Assembly: GCA_035575515.1 (NCBI GenBank) | Contig: DATLXU010000133.1 | Span: 1-5,725, forward strand | DNA length: 5,725 nt | Origin: DATLXU01 sp035575515 | GTDB taxonomy: Bacteria; Acidobacteriota; Blastocatellia; UBA7656 | Direction: 5' to 3' | Shown: positions 5,292-5,725 of the stretch, one piece after another | How the letters are laid out: every line of letters starts with the position of its first letter | Numbering within the stretch: the first letter of the stretch is position 1 | Position numbers and translations under genes: made by a program | The notes under the pieces: generated by a model | Databases searched by the model: none | What the model was told of the DNA's origin: nothing | What the model saw: the letters and a program-made list of their open reading frames with translations, nothing else

Positions 5292-5590
5292 CAATGCTGC
5301 TCGTGATTATTTCAACTGCTCTTTGCTTTCCTCCTCCCTCTGGGCAAGTCATCGCCTTCCATATTGTCATTCGCAGACTGCTCCCCAGCCCCAGCCTGCG
5401 CTTGACGCTCTACCCGCTTCCTTCGATTATTTCCGGGTCGTATTCTCTCAACAACTCCCTACTACAAATCTGCGGAAAGTAGTACCTCAGCTCACGGCCA
5501 TATATCTTTCAACGTCAACTTGCGGTCTCAACCTCTTCTACAGGCTATCACTTCTCTCCAACACCTTGTGTGTTACGAAGACCAACAGAT
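5292..5590. other. Stretch with no recognisable gene
   Basis: Minus-strand frames over most of this stretch are broken by frequent stops. A 105-codon plus-strand frame (5284-5601) is open but has no recognisable domain, has a composition unlike the neighbouring proteins and has no ribosome binding site. I see no tRNA, rRNA or CRISPR structure. It could be decayed mobile-element DNA or host an untranslated RNA. Confidence 0.5.
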
Positions 5591-5725
5591 TCAGAAAGTG
5601 AGTTGATTAGGGTTGCGAGCATCGGGTAGTTGCTCAAAGGCATGGCCAAGCAAGGCAAGGAGGGCTTCAAAAGTGAGGTGAACTGCTTGACGCATGGCAA
5701 GAGACGGGCCTGCACGAGGCGCTTG
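5591..5725 (-). pseudogene. Short reading frame resembling a transposase N-terminus, truncated
   Basis: The minus-strand frame is open from the window edge to a TGA at 5591-5593; 44 codons are visible. From an ATG at 5695 it gives 34 residues that begin MRQAVHLTFEALLALL and contain FEQLPDARNPN. An L-P-D-x-R motif after a hydrophobic helix is common near the N-terminus of several DDE transposase families (ISAs1- and IS4-like). No continuation into a catalytic domain was found in the other minus-strand frames tried, so if the resemblance is real this is a remnant. It could instead be the C-terminal end of an unrelated gene that begins to the right of the window. Confidence 0.3.

Noticed and set aside
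5113..5370. Minus-strand 85-codon frame across the GNAT promoter
   Set aside because: It covers the promoter, the palindrome and the terminator-like hairpin, has no recognised domain and overlaps the GNAT start in another frame.
5284..5601. Plus-strand 105-codon frame in the right-hand gap
   Set aside because: It has no ribosome binding site, no domain and an odd Ser/Leu/Thr-rich composition. It is more likely chance in pyrimidine-rich DNA.

Overview
The window looks like a piece of a free-living bacterial chromosome, moderately GC-rich by eye, with dense genes and short intergenic gaps. A sigma-54 activator, a two-PDZ HtrA protease, a FabG-like reductase, an N-succinylamino acid racemase/o-succinylbenzoate synthase type enolase and a COG3375-type GNAT protein would fit an uncultured Acidobacteriota (Blastocatellia-like) genome. 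That placement is a guess from protein style and from the heptad-phased intergenic repeats; no taxonomic marker gene is present.

Plus-strand half (1-2226). The window opens inside the C-terminal part of an NtrC-family sigma-54-dependent regulator: the end of the AAA+ domain, a glycine-rich linker and a Fis-type helix-turn-helix. After a 219-bp gap comes a complete membrane-anchored HtrA/DegP-type serine protease with two PDZ domains. The gap holds a long inverted repeat built of 7-nt words and a good candidate sigma-54 (-24/-12) promoter. The simplest reading is that the activator, or a sigma-54 regulator like it, drives the protease in an envelope protein quality-control response.

Minus-strand half (5126-2326, read leftwards). 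Three genes point the same way: a GNAT acyltransferase (5126-4332), an enolase-superfamily racemase/synthase (4281-3160) and a FabG-like short-chain reductase (3072-2326). The first two are 50 bp apart. GNAT next to NSAR/OSBS recalls the known pathway in which D-amino acids are N-succinylated, racemised and desuccinylated to L-amino acids. The desuccinylase is not in the window. A sigma-70-like promoter sits so close to the GNAT gene that its transcript would be almost leaderless, and it shows that the longer start at 5159 is probably wrong. htrA and fabG converge on a long hairpin that exactly fills the space between their stop codons.

Right end (5127-5725). About 600 bp carry no convincing complete gene. 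They hold the GNAT promoter, a palindrome just upstream of it, a minus-strand intrinsic-terminator-like hairpin with no clear gene feeding it, and at the edge a short minus-strand reading frame that weakly resembles the N-terminus of a DDE transposase. This part looks like decayed or accessory DNA.

The observations most worth checking are the GNAT/NSAR pair, the candidate sigma-54 promoter in front of htrA, and the three intergenic inverted repeats that share a 7-nt period but use different words.
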